Positions 36,575 to 45,349 are shown, counted from the first letter of the stretch. The stretch is 64,000 nt of DNA from an uncultured Lachnospiraceae bacterium (GCA_900317555.1 ONHF01000002.1:62001-126000); one strand, 5' to 3'. A program made the numbers and translations. The notes: generated from the letters alone by a model not told the origin.

Positions 36575-37102
36575 CTATCCGATTTCAGGCTCGATCAGGC
36601 CATATGTGCCGCCTTTTCTCTTATAGACAACATTGATCTGTTCGGTTTCCGCATTGCAGAAAACATAAAAGCTGTGTCCCAGAAGCTCCATCTGCACGCA
36701 GGCATCTTCCGGATACATCGGCTTCATATCAAACTGCTTGTGCCGTTCGATATGAATCGTCTCCTCTTCCATGTAATCATGGTCGATGAATTCCTTCCGG
36801 AATCCGCCGTCCTGATGCTTGTCGATAATCTTGGTCTTATATTTCTTGATCTGTCTCTCAATGACCTCCACCGCAAGATCAAGTGAAACATACATATCAT
36901 TACTGGACTGCTCCGAACGTATGATACCTCCCTTCACCGGTATCGTGATTTCAATCTTGTGACGGTCCTTCTTCACTTCCAAAGTCACATGCGCCTCGGT
37001 TTCCGGCGCGAAGAAGCGGTCAAGCTTGCCAATCTTCTCCTTGATTGCAGAATCCAGAGCGGGTGTAACTTCCATATTCTTGCCGACAATCACAAATTTC
37101 AT
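36575..37102 (-). CDS. hpf: Ribosome hibernation promoting factor, long form
   Basis: 175 residues: an N-terminal S30AE/YfiA domain (about 1-100) that occupies the tRNA path of idle 30S subunits, and a C-terminal dimerisation domain (about 120-175) containing VVYKRKGGTYGLIEP that joins two ribosomes into 100S dimers. AGGAGC precedes the ATG. It is monocistronic. Confidence 0.96.
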   Translation of the reverse strand: MKFVIVGKNMEVTPALDSAIKEKIGKLDRFFAPETEAHVTLEVKKDRHKIEITIPVKGGIIRSEQSSNDMYVSLDLAVEVIERQIKKYKTKIIDKHQDGGFRKEFIDHDYMEEETIHIERHKQFDMKPMYPEDACVQMELLGHSFYVFCNAETEQINVVYKRKGGTYGLIEPEIG

Positions 37103-37187
37103 ATGCTGCTCCTATTCTATGCTGCGGGTTGATCCTGCTGCCAGGCCGGCGAGCGACTTCTGCGGGCGTTCCGCGGCATGCAAGTTA

Positions 37188-37216
37188 TTGACCTTTGACA
37201 GGTCAACCTAAGTATA
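37188..37216 (-). promoter_or_regulatory. Extended -10 promoter and dyad upstream of hpf
   Basis: TGC-TATACT at 37211-37219 reads as an extended -10 without a good -35. Immediately downstream lies the dyad TTGACC-tttgaca-GGTCAA (37188-37206). Both are about 100 bases upstream of hpf. Confidence 0.35.
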
Positions 37217-37318
37217 GCATACCCCGCGGGATTCCGTCCGCTCAAAGATACCGCGTCATTTTTGTGCAAAAGAGAGTCGCGTTGCCGGCCAATACAATAT
37301 GGGCGCTGTCTCCTGTTT

Positions 37319-37429
37319 TGCATAGATTTTCCAAGACAAAACAAAAATTCTCCCCCGTATTGCCTGAAATTCACCGATTTCCATGCAATACGGGGGAGAC
37401 CATGAAATTTGTCTTGAATTTTCTATGCA
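37319..37429. repeat. 111-bp imperfect palindromic element
   Basis: Nested arms: TGCATAGA/TCTATGCA outermost, CAAGACAAA/TTTGTCTTG, and a perfect 15-bp TCTCCCCCGTATTGC/GCAATACGGGGGAGA inside, closing on GAAAT/ATTTC. It sits in the 383-base gap between the NlpC/P60 gene and hpf, which has no other gene. It resembles a mobile or REP-type palindromic element; only one copy is in the window. Confidence 0.75.
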
Positions 37430-37485
37430 GCAGAGCGGATTCGCACTCTGTTGCATGAGTGCCGGCTGCGCAGCGTCTGCGGATA

Positions 37486-39231
37486 TCAGAAGATTCTGCG
37501 GATCGCCGCAATCTGGCGGTAGGTTGCGCTGCCGGTTGTAATCCCCGTTCTCGGGTTGGACGCATGCACAATCTGACCGTTTCCGATATAGATACCTACA
37601 TGGCCGTAATAGCAGATCAGATCGCCGGGCTGTGCTTCCGCAAGGCTCGAAACCGCGGTGCCACAGGATCTCTGTGCGCCGTCATAATGCGGCAGGCTTA
37701 CGCCGAAGTGCGAGTAAACCGACATTGTAAATCCGGAGCAGTCTGTTCCGTTTGTAAGACTCGACCCGCCCCACACATACGGATTGCCGATAAACTGCAT
37801 CGCGTAGTTGACAACTGCCTGTCCCTGCGAAGATCCGGAAGTGCTGCCGGAGGATTTCGAGGAAGCTGTGCTGCCCGAGGATTTCGTACTTCCGGACGCG
37901 GAAGACTTTTGGGAAGTGCTCTTCTGCTTCGCTTCCTGCTCGGCTTTCTCTTTGGCTTCCTTCTCTTCCTGCTCTTTGCGTTCCGTTTCTATGGATACAG
38001 CTTCGGGATATATCTGCTCCACATCCGCGAAGTCAGCGGAGATATATCCTTCACCGTCCGCTGTATTGACCTTATACCAGCCGTTTTCTTCCTTGATGAT
38101 ATCCAGCTGTTCTCCCTTACCAATCAGGGAAATAACATCCGACTCCGGATCGGCTGCGGCACGTACTCGAAGCGTTGTCGTTGTAACAGTCGCCTGCTTC
38201 TTGCTGACATTGTCAGCGATTTCCTGTGCCTTGCTGCCTTCGGCTACATAATCTTTCTTGACGTATCCGGTAACATCGCCGGACTTGATCTTGATCCAGC
38301 CGTTTGCATCGGCTTCCGCAAGAATCTCGCCGACGGAATTCGAGTAAAGTTTCCCCAGAATTTCACTGTCCTGACTGGCTTCCTTACGAATATAGACAAA
38401 ATCGGAAGCAGTGGACGCTACCAGCGTGGAGCCTTCGGAAGCGTTTTGCTGCGAACTTGCTGTATCTGCGGAATTATTCGCAGAAGATGCCGTATTGCTT
38501 TGTGAAGCCGCCTCAGTGCTGTCTGAGGAAGCGTCGTCTGATGCCTGCGCTGCATTCGCGCTGTCATCCGTCTTTGCAGAATTGCCGGATGTGGTATTGC
38601 CAGAAGAAGCAGTATCAGAAGCTGTATCTTCCTCTTTCATCGAAGGAGCTGCGGCCGCGGCTGCGATTGCCTCGCTCTCCGTTACCTCCCCCTTTATTCC
38701 GCTTTCTGTGGAAGTCTCCGCCTGCCGGACAGCCTGATGTTCCTTTTCCTGCACGGGCGTCAAGGTAGTTTCCATGATCCCATCTGCTGCAGTGTCAGAA
38801 GCAGTGCTGTTGTCCGCTGCAGTGTTCGAATCGGATGCAGCATCTGTATTCTCTCCGGAAGCCGTATTTGTATCTTCCTGCGTCTCAGAAGACGCGGTAT
38901 CAGTTTTCTCAATGGCCGTTTCCGTTCTGGAAGCCGTCATCTTGACAGCTGTCAGCATAGAAGCGCCGACCGGTTTCAAAACGTCCTGCGCTGTTATGCC
39001 TGATGCCTCTGCCGAAGTCTTGCCGGACGCCTTGACGCGCTCCAGAGCATCAACTTTCGTTCTGACATCGCTGAGCGAAACCTTCTTCGCCGAAAGAGCG
39101 TAGCTTACGCCCGCGCTCGGAAGAGAAACACGGCTCGTCCATACAGACGCCTTCACGCTTGCCGGCATTCCCATCATGGACAGTGCAGTCATCCCGGCTG
39201 CCAGATAAACCATTGCCTTTTTGCTGTTCAA
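37486..39231 (-). CDS. Secreted SH3b / NlpC-P60 peptidoglycan hydrolase
   Basis: 581 residues. A signal peptide (about 1-30, cut after V-K-A) leads to about 230 residues of Ser/Thr/Ala/Asp-rich low complexity. Two bacterial SH3 domains (about 265-325 and 335-395), a Lys/Glu then Ser/Gly linker, and a C-terminal NlpC/P60 cysteine peptidase follow. The nucleophile is Cys498 in TDCSGF and the His is in GHVGIYIG. It cleaves peptide stems of peptidoglycan, probably at D-Glu-diamino acid bonds. Translation starts at TTG with GGAGGG 5 bases upstream. The leader is structured (39251-39298). Confidence 0.93.
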   Translation of the reverse strand: MNSKKAMVYLAAGMTALSMMGMPASVKASVWTSRVSLPSAGVSYALSAKKVSLSDVRTKVDALERVKASGKTSAEASGITAQDVLKPVGASMLTAVKMTASRTETAIEKTDTASSETQEDTNTASGENTDAASDSNTAADNSTASDTAADGIMETTLTPVQEKEHQAVRQAETSTESGIKGEVTESEAIAAAAAAPSMKEEDTASDTASSGNTTSGNSAKTDDSANAAQASDDASSDSTEAASQSNTASSANNSADTASSQQNASEGSTLVASTASDFVYIRKEASQDSEILGKLYSNSVGEILAEADANGWIKIKSGDVTGYVKKDYVAEGSKAQEIADNVSKKQATVTTTTLRVRAAADPESDVISLIGKGEQLDIIKEENGWYKVNTADGEGYISADFADVEQIYPEAVSIETERKEQEEKEAKEKAEQEAKQKSTSQKSSASGSTKSSGSTASSKSSGSTSGSSQGQAVVNYAMQFIGNPYVWGGSSLTNGTDCSGFTMSVYSHFGVSLPHYDGAQRSCGTAVSSLAEAQPGDLICYYGHVGIYIGNGQIVHASNPRTGITTGSATYRQIAAIRRIF

Positions 39232-39250
39232 TATAACCCTCCGAATGTTC

Positions 39251-39298
39251 TTGTAACACGCCGCGTCGCAGCGGCGTACTCTTTACGATTTGTTACAA
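39251..39298 (-). promoter_or_regulatory. Structured leader of the NlpC/P60 gene
   Basis: Outer stem TTGTAAC/GTTACAA and inner perfect stem ACGCCGC/GCGGCGT around GTCGCA, with a 14-base bulge on one side. It occupies about +10 to +57 of the transcript and ends 9 bases before the ribosome binding site. It is too small for the c-di-AMP (ydaO) riboswitch often found on such genes. Confidence 0.5.
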
Positions 39299-39314
39299 AA
39301 ATATTACAGAGACC

Positions 39315-39343
39315 ATCATAGCAGTTGCGGCGTTTCATGTCAA
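39315..39343 (-). promoter_or_regulatory. Promoter of the NlpC/P60 gene
   Basis: TTGACA and TATGAT with a 17-base spacer. Confidence 0.88.
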
Positions 39344-39383
39344 CGAAAGGTATTGTGAAAATCGCTTAACCCATTCCCGGCCT

Positions 39384-40712
39384 TCAATATGATGTCGCCG
39401 CGCAGACACAATAGATATTGATTTTGTTTTGCATCCTGCTGTTAAAGAAAATCCGGTCTCCGGCGTGCGAATAAATCGGATGCGGATGCGCATCCTGTCC
39501 AAGCCAGTCGGAGTCATGGCGGCACAGGGGAATCCAGTTCAGTCTGCCGTCCGGCCAGTCGGGAACAACCTTGCAGATATAAGCGCCGTCCTTGCGGTGC
39601 GGGTCGGGTCCGTTGTCAGTGGAGTTTTCGCGTTCGATGACCTTCTCGCCCGGCATGCGGTAATACCCGTCGCAGGTAAGATTTCCCTCGTGATCCATCA
39701 GGAAATGCCCGTAAGCCGTATATTCGTCCGGCAGTGCGATTTCCTCATAGGATACAACGCCGAAGCCGTCCGGCAAATCTTCCTGCCGGAACTTTGCGCT
39801 CTCTTCAAGCGCGGACAGGTCGATTGTGCAGCGGCCTGCCATGGCTGGCCCGTTCTCATATCCGCCGTGATAAATGATGTGCTCGCCGTCGTCCTGCCAC
39901 ATCTCATGGCACACCCAGTCGTTTCGGCTGCGGACAAAACCGCGCGGGTTTCCCTTGGTATCGTTCCCCTCGCTGCGCACATGGAAGTACCGGTCCGTGT
40001 GGTGGTCGTACAGATTGATTCTGCGGATGCCGCAGTCAAACGATGACCATTCGTGATTGTACATGATGATCTCGGGGTCCGTGGGGTGAAACTGCACATG
40101 CGTGATCCAGCAACGCGGAATTTCCTTTTCATATAAGAGGCGGCCGTCTTTCGTATCATAAACGAACAGGTAGCTGCTGAGATTTTCGCTCTGCACACGC
40201 CCGTCAATATCGTAAACCGGACGTTTGTCGAGCCCGGAGCCTTCTGTATCCGGATCAAAATCCAGAATTCTGCCATCGGTCATCGGAACACAGAGGCGCG
40301 TGCCGTCGCTGCTGACATGCGTAAAAGCCGTCATGCGGCCTTCCGGCACCTGATTCAGCACGCGCAGATTCCCGTCTTTATCACAGACGCAGATATCACG
40401 GTCCTGAATGAAATATACGTTTTCCCGCAGATAGTCCAGGCAGACGCTTGCCTTGCCTAGTCCCTCATCCTGCATTCCGTCAAAATAAACATAGCTCTTA
40501 AGATACCCCTTTGTATTGCGGGAGAGCATTCTCTCCGCGCCTGTCAGGAGATTTCTCACCCAGATATTCGGATGACCATCCCGGTCAGAGATCATGTAAA
40601 GTCGCTCGTCGTCCGCTGACAGCGAGGAGCAGGTGAAATACAGCAGCTGCGAATTGCACGCGCTGTCGCAGGCTCCGCTGACCAGAATTCTTCCATGTAA
40701 CTTGTTCTTCAT
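39384..40712 (-). CDS. Oligogalacturonate-lyase-like beta-propeller protein
   Basis: 442 residues without a signal peptide. Propeller blades recur with S-x-D-x-x-R/L repeats. Motifs resemble the oligogalacturonate lyase family (PL22): HVQFHPTDPEIIMYNHE, CHEMWQDDGEHIIYHGGY and QDAHPHPIYSHAGDRIFF, which hold the Mn-ligating His/Gln residues of known enzymes. It would split unsaturated digalacturonate in the cytoplasm. GGAGG is 8 bases before the ATG giving MKNKLHG. No other pectin gene is near, so a different uronide or a TolB-like role stays possible. Confidence 0.78.
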   Translation of the reverse strand: MKNKLHGRILVSGACDSACNSQLLYFTCSSLSADDERLYMISDRDGHPNIWVRNLLTGAERMLSRNTKGYLKSYVYFDGMQDEGLGKASVCLDYLRENVYFIQDRDICVCDKDGNLRVLNQVPEGRMTAFTHVSSDGTRLCVPMTDGRILDFDPDTEGSGLDKRPVYDIDGRVQSENLSSYLFVYDTKDGRLLYEKEIPRCWITHVQFHPTDPEIIMYNHEWSSFDCGIRRINLYDHHTDRYFHVRSEGNDTKGNPRGFVRSRNDWVCHEMWQDDGEHIIYHGGYENGPAMAGRCTIDLSALEESAKFRQEDLPDGFGVVSYEEIALPDEYTAYGHFLMDHEGNLTCDGYYRMPGEKVIERENSTDNGPDPHRKDGAYICKVVPDWPDGRLNWIPLCRHDSDWLGQDAHPHPIYSHAGDRIFFNSRMQNKINIYCVCAATSY

Positions 40713-40822
40713 GTAAAGTCCCTCCAATGCTGCTTCCCGTCATCTGACGGGCACATGCTATATCATACAGCATCCGCAGACGAATCGCACCGTCCGGCAT
40801 CAGTTTATGATAAACTGGTTGC

Positions 40823-41524
40823 ATGAAAATGATGCCTTTATTAAAGGGCAGCTACGGTTTCCGCCCTTTCCCTGATTCAGGTCAAAACAATCCGCTCCCC
40901 GCGGTTTCCGCGGACAACCGCCGCGCGTTTCTTCTACGCGGCCGCGGCACTGCGTTTCTCCGGCGTGAGGGCAGCTCCGCGTTTCTTCTATGCGGCAGCG
41001 GCCACGCGTTTGCCACGACCGGAGATTTTCAAAACGACGCAAGGAATCACTGCGCCGCGACGACGGTGCTGAACCTTCTGCTGCTCTCGGGGGCCGCGGG
41101 AGTGCCGCAGCCCGGCACTGCCGCGGCGCGGGCTTTGTTCCTGCGCGTTCACAGATATATCGGGAACGGGCCGGTCTTCCGGCTGGCGCCAAAAGCCACG
41201 CGCCTGTTCCGCGCGGAACAGATACCGCTGACTGCAGAAGCAGTCAGCCTGCGACAGATCCGAAGTTCTTCGGGGAGCGCCGGAATCGCGGCGTTCATCG
41301 CAGGAGAACTTCGCCGGGGCAATTACTGCGCGGTCATGGTCGAAGCCGCGGTCTTTGCCTGGCACTGGGTGCTTGTAACCGGATACAAGGCCGCAGAAAA
41401 CGGCGGTACCGTTCTTCTTGTCGAAGACAACTGGCACCGCCGCGGCATGCAGGAATATGTTCCGGACAACGGGAGCATTGTCCGGGGAATTTGTGTTTTT
41501 CATCCTCTGATGCCGGATAAATAA
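40823..41524 (+). CDS. C39-like cysteine peptidase family protein
   Basis: 233 residues, no signal peptide. Papain-like elements are visible: NHCAATTVLNLL with candidate nucleophile Cys, a WHWVLVTGY His segment and VEDNW Asp. The middle motif FLRVHRYIGNGPVF recurs in an uncharacterised Lachnospiraceae C39-type family. Residues about 35-65 are an Arg/Gly/Phe-rich stretch encoded by a 54-bp duplication (40925-41010). The start has a poor ribosome binding site. It is divergent from the lyase gene, and its 3' end overlaps the convergent Nudix gene by 25 bases. Confidence 0.7.
   Translation: MKMMPLLKGSYGFRPFPDSGQNNPLPAVSADNRRAFLLRGRGTAFLRREGSSAFLLCGSGHAFATTGDFQNDARNHCAATTVLNLLLLSGAAGVPQPGTAAARALFLRVHRYIGNGPVFRLAPKATRLFRAEQIPLTAEAVSLRQIRSSSGSAGIAAFIAGELRRGNYCAVMVEAAVFAWHWVLVTGYKAAENGGTVLLVEDNWHRRGMQEYVPDNGSIVRGICVFHPLMPDK
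40925..41010 (+). repeat. Imperfect 54-bp internal direct repeat
   Basis: GCGTTTCTTCTA followed by a GCGGC-rich run and GCGTTT occurs at 40925 and again 54 bases (18 codons) later at 40979. It gives Ala-Phe-Leu-Leu repeats in the C39-like protein. Confidence 0.65.
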
Positions 41525-42537
41525 CGCTTCATCATATCGAGCTCGGAGAGGTAAATGCAGTTCGGGATTGTCCCTTCCTTTACGGCTGTATAGAGCGCGT
41601 CAAACGGCATCCACCGGACGCTCTCGACTTCACTCTTCTGGAGCGTGAGCTTTTCTGTGTTCACCGGTTTCGTATACAGAAAGACCTCGGCGACCTCGCT
41701 GTCCCGGAACGGCTTTCCGTAATAAACCGCTTCAAAAGAGCCGGAATGTTGACCGATATGGACAAAGTCGTCTGCTTCTGCTCTGATTCCAAGCTCTTCC
41801 CCGATTTCACGGATGGCCGACTCCATGACACCGGCGCCCGCCTGCATATGTCCCGCCGAAGAGATGTCATACGCTCCGGGGTTTGAGTCCTTGTTGCTGC
41901 TCCTTTTCTGCAGAAGTACTTCATACGGCACTTCTTTGCCCGCGGGGTCCGGCCGCACGATCCACATATGCACCGTATGGTGGCGCGTGCCTTCCCTGTG
42001 CGCAACGCCCCGTTCCGTCACGCGGCCGGTCGGCTTTCCGTTCTCGTCCGCGATATCGAACAGTTCCATATCCTTCCCGTTCAGAACAGCCTGCACAAGC
42101 CTGTCCGTACCGTCATATACAAGCTTAAGCGAAAAGAACGGCGCGTCCTCATCCATCAGCCGGAAGAAAATCTTATCGCCTTCCCAGATATTGAGCTTCC
42201 ATACTTTCTCTTTATCGACCCATTCGAGCTTCCCCTCATCACAGGGCGCGGCTTCTCCGGTCCAGCCGGAGGCCGTGTACAGAAACATATACTCGTAGTC
42301 GCCTTTACCAGAAAGGAATGTAACAACGCCCCGCATCCTGTAATCCGTGAGCGTGTATCCGGTTTCCTCCCGCACTTCCCGCAGGAGACAGTCCTCCGGA
42401 CTTTCATTCTCCTCGCAGTGTCCGCCGACACCGATCCATTTATCTTTATTGACATCGTGTTTCTTGGAGACGCGGTGCAGCATCAGGTACCTGCCGTCCC
42501 GCTCCAGATAGCACAAAGTTGTCAGCTCCGCAGGCAT
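41500..42537 (-). CDS. Tandem Nudix hydrolase (MutT-like plus IDI-like)
   Basis: 345 residues with two Nudix boxes. The first, at about 39-61, is GHCEENESPEDCLLREVREE and on. The second lies at about 245-267, with GHMQAGAGVMESAIREIGEE. The N-terminal half resembles 8-oxo-dGTP/NTP pyrophosphatases. The C-terminal half resembles the YfcD/isopentenyl-diphosphate-isomerase-like branch. Domain fusion of this kind is known in Firmicutes; substrates are not known. The ATG giving MPAELTT has GGAGGAGG upstream. It is last in the MFS-GDPD-PlsY-Nudix run and overlaps the opposing C39-like gene at its 3' end. Confidence 0.9.
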   Translation of the reverse strand: MPAELTTLCYLERDGRYLMLHRVSKKHDVNKDKWIGVGGHCEENESPEDCLLREVREETGYTLTDYRMRGVVTFLSGKGDYEYMFLYTASGWTGEAAPCDEGKLEWVDKEKVWKLNIWEGDKIFFRLMDEDAPFFSLKLVYDGTDRLVQAVLNGKDMELFDIADENGKPTGRVTERGVAHREGTRHHTVHMWIVRPDPAGKEVPYEVLLQKRSSNKDSNPGAYDISSAGHMQAGAGVMESAIREIGEELGIRAEADDFVHIGQHSGSFEAVYYGKPFRDSEVAEVFLYTKPVNTEKLTLQKSEVESVRWMPFDALYTAVKEGTIPNCIYLSELDMMKRYLSGIRG

Positions 42538-42574
42538 GCAGGCCTCCTCCAACTGATTTTGTTTTGCGCACTCG

Positions 42575-43222
42575 TCAGCGCTTTTTGCCAAGTTTTGACC
42601 GGATTGCTCCAAGAACATCGGTCTTCTCGCACTTCCCGGACGGGATGGTCCGGATCGCGGGATAATGTTTTGCAAAACAAACCGCGGCCAGCACGCACTG
42701 CAGCATCCCTGCCTCCCTGCCGCCGAAGAGAAATGCCGGCAGAATAAAAAACAGCGGGATCGCGATGCCACCGAGGCACAGGTATTTTGTCGCGAAAACT
42801 ACGAGCATCCCGAAAATATTCGCGGCAGCGCCGGCAAGCGGCATGTACAAAAAGATCGCAAGGCAGCTGGTTGCGACGCCCTTTCCGCCTTTGCAGTCCG
42901 GCATCAGAAGCGGCCGGTCATGCCCGAGCGTAACGCCGACGCCTGCATATAAAACCGCGAGCTGCCCCATGCTCTTTCCGAAAAGGAGGGCACAGACGAT
43001 CGCGGCGAGCAGTGTTTTGCCGAGGTCGCCGGCAAGTACCAGAATCCCCGGTTTAAAACCGAGGTTCGCCATCACGTTTGCCATGCCGGGATTGCCTGTC
43101 GTCCCGAGACAGCGGCACGGCTTTCCGGTCAGCTTTCTCGTCACGAATTCCGCGGTCATGAAATTGCCGGAAAGGTAACCGATGAGCAGGCAGAGAATTC
43201 GCGGGATGATCAGTTCTTTCAT
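42575..43222 (-). CDS. PlsY-like acyl-phosphate:glycerol-3-phosphate acyltransferase
   Basis: 215 residues, five or six membrane spans. PlsY motifs are recognisable but altered: the usual G-S-G-N-P-G is GTTGNPGMAN, the D-x-x-K motif is present as AGDLGK, and GHxxP with KGGKGVAT is kept. It would make lysophosphatidic acid. The ATG overlaps the stop of the GDPD gene by one base (TGATG), so they are coupled. The changed first motif leaves room for a paralogue with another acceptor. Confidence 0.82.
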   Translation of the reverse strand: MKELIIPRILCLLIGYLSGNFMTAEFVTRKLTGKPCRCLGTTGNPGMANVMANLGFKPGILVLAGDLGKTLLAAIVCALLFGKSMGQLAVLYAGVGVTLGHDRPLLMPDCKGGKGVATSCLAIFLYMPLAGAAANIFGMLVVFATKYLCLGGIAIPLFFILPAFLFGGREAGMLQCVLAAVCFAKHYPAIRTIPSGKCEKTDVLGAIRSKLGKKR

Positions 43223-43959
43223 CACTTTTCTGCCGCAGTCAGCACTTCACGGCAAAGATCGGGCTTGTTCGTAATAATCGCTTCCGTGCCCATCTTCGCG
43301 CATAACTTCATATACTCTTCGTCATTGACCGTCCAGACATGTGTCTCCAGCCCGAACGCGTGTGCCTTCTGGGTGTAGGCCGGATCCTGCAGATGGTAAA
43401 GCGCGGGGTGCAGGTAATTAACAAGCGCAGTGTTTTTCGCGTAAGGAAAAACATCAATCCAGTCGTCACTGTACAACAGCCCGGTCCGGATCGAGGGATC
43501 CAGTTTTCTCATATGAACCAGTGTATAGTGATTGAACGAGGAATAGACGACGGCTTCTTCCATCCCCAGATCTTTCGTCAGCTGCAGTGCCTTCTCCTCG
43601 ATGCCTTTGTACCAGAAGATCCCGGTTTTGAGCTCGACATTGATCGTGAGTCCGGTCGGCTTCAGCAGGCGGTACACTTCTTCGAGTGTCGGAATCCGCG
43701 CGTTATCAAATTCCGGGTGAGTTCGGTTGAACTGCATCTGCTTGAGTTCGGCGAGCGTGTAGTCTTTCACATAGCCCGGCTGCCCGGTTACGCGTTTGAT
43801 TTCCTCGTCGTGCGTGACAACCATCTCGCCGTCCCGCGTCAGCTGAATGTCCAGCTCAACGCCGTCCGCGTGCATTTGCGCCGCCATCTCAAATGCTTCC
43901 AGTGTGTTCTCGGGCGCGTAAGCGGATGCTCCGCGGTGTGCCCATACCTTTGTATTCAT
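43222..43959 (-). CDS. Glycerophosphodiester phosphodiesterase (UgpQ type)
   Basis: Cytoplasmic, 245 residues. It hydrolyses glycerophosphodiesters to glycerol 3-phosphate and an alcohol. Catalytic and metal residues are in HRGASAYAPENT at 8-19, ELDIQLTRDG and THDE; the later NVELK and HVWTVND fit the TIM barrel. Its ATG overlaps the MFS gene stop by four bases. With PlsY downstream this suggests recycling of lipid head groups. Confidence 0.94.
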   Translation of the reverse strand: MNTKVWAHRGASAYAPENTLEAFEMAAQMHADGVELDIQLTRDGEMVVTHDEEIKRVTGQPGYVKDYTLAELKQMQFNRTHPEFDNARIPTLEEVYRLLKPTGLTINVELKTGIFWYKGIEEKALQLTKDLGMEEAVVYSSFNHYTLVHMRKLDPSIRTGLLYSDDWIDVFPYAKNTALVNYLHPALYHLQDPAYTQKAHAFGLETHVWTVNDEEYMKLCAKMGTEAIITNKPDLCREVLTAAEK

Positions 43960-45197
43960 GATTTAACAGCCTCCTTTGCCGATATGCGAAACAGAACCAG
44001 TCCGGTCAGGAAAAACAGTGCAAGCCCGACGACGCCGAAATTCTGTCTGCCGGTGGCCTGCGTGACAATGCCCATCATGGTCGTTCCGATGATAGACGCT
44101 CCCTTGCCGCAGATATCAAAGAAGCCGAAGTATTCACCGGAGCGTTCGGGTGGTGTGATTCTCGCGAAATAGGAACGGGACAGCGCCTGAATGCCGCCCT
44201 GAAACATCCCGACGAAAACTGCGAGCACCCAGAACTGCCATGTGTGCGCGAGGAAAAACGCGAAAACCGCGATGCAGAAGTACGCGGAGATGCAGATCGT
44301 GATCAGTGTCGATGATTTGTATCTGCGCGAGAGTCTGCCGATGAGAAGCGCGCTCGGAAAAGCGACGAACTGCGTGACAAGGAGCGCGAGGAGCATAGCC
44401 GAGGAATCCAGCCCCAGAGAGGAGCCGTAGGCCGTTGACATGTCAATGATCGTGTAAACGCCGTCGATATAGAAGAAAAAGGCAAGCAGAAACGTCCAGA
44501 CCTTTTTGTCTCCTGCGATTCCCTTCAGCGAGCGCAGGAGCTGGCTCCCGATATTGACGCTCTGTTCTTTCTCGTCCTGCAAATAATTCTTCTGTTCGTA
44601 TACCTTTAATATAGGCGCGGATACGAGCAGCCACCAGACCGCGGTGATGAACAGGGAGATGCTCATCGCGTTCATCGGGGAAAGGCCGATTTTACCGCTC
44701 ATCAGAACGAGCACAAGGCACGCGATGAACGGAATGCAGCTGCCGATGTAGCCGAATGCGTAGCCGGCACTCGAGACATCGTCCATGCGTTCGTCGGTCG
44801 TGACATCAGCCAGCGTCGAGTCATAGATGACGAGGCTCAGCGAATAAATTGTCTTCGCGACGCAGAAAATAACGAGAAAAAGCTGCCACTGCCGCACAAA
44901 GCCGAGCGCCATGCAGAACGCGGCGCCAAGCACAATCGAGGCCGCAAAATACATCTTTTTCCTGCGTCCCCGGTCTCCGGCCGCACCGATCAGGGGACCG
45001 AGGATTGCGGTCAGGAGCGTCGCGATCGAAAGTGCATATCCCCAGTAGGCCAGGTAGTCTGTCGGCGAAACACCCGCCGCGTCGCCAAGCGCATGGAAGT
45101 AAATCGGAATGATCGTGGAGACCATCATCGTGAACGCGGAGTTCGCGACATCGTAGAGGATCCATTTCTTCTCCAGGGAAGTCAGTGACTGTTTCAT
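43956..45197 (-). CDS. MFS transporter, UMF1 (Atg22-like) family
   Basis: 413 residues, 12 predicted membrane spans. The N-terminal YDVANSAFTMMVST motif and the GDRGRRKK loop after TM2 are typical of UMF1-family proteins (fungal Atg22 relatives). GAGGGG precedes the ATG. As first gene of the operon with GDPD and PlsY-like genes, glycerophosphodiesters or amino compounds derived from lipid turnover are plausible substrates, but this is inference. Confidence 0.9.
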   Translation of the reverse strand: MKQSLTSLEKKWILYDVANSAFTMMVSTIIPIYFHALGDAAGVSPTDYLAYWGYALSIATLLTAILGPLIGAAGDRGRRKKMYFAASIVLGAAFCMALGFVRQWQLFLVIFCVAKTIYSLSLVIYDSTLADVTTDERMDDVSSAGYAFGYIGSCIPFIACLVLVLMSGKIGLSPMNAMSISLFITAVWWLLVSAPILKVYEQKNYLQDEKEQSVNIGSQLLRSLKGIAGDKKVWTFLLAFFFYIDGVYTIIDMSTAYGSSLGLDSSAMLLALLVTQFVAFPSALLIGRLSRRYKSSTLITICISAYFCIAVFAFFLAHTWQFWVLAVFVGMFQGGIQALSRSYFARITPPERSGEYFGFFDICGKGASIIGTTMMGIVTQATGRQNFGVVGLALFFLTGLVLFRISAKEAVKS

Positions 45198-45349
45198 ATG
45201 AAATTACCCCTCATCGTGCGGCGCCGCGCTGCTCATCTGCAGATCCTGCCGGGCACTTCGTGCGGCACCGCGCCGTCCGCCGGCAGGTGCCGGCTGCATT
45301 TTGCAGGTAATGCCAGCTCTGCCGCGGAGCATGGCTGAGCTGGCTGCAA

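Noticed and set aside
39251..39343. c-di-AMP (ydaO/yuaA) riboswitch before the NlpC/P60 gene
   Set aside because: The leader is under 100 bases and lacks the larger conserved fold; only simple stems are visible.
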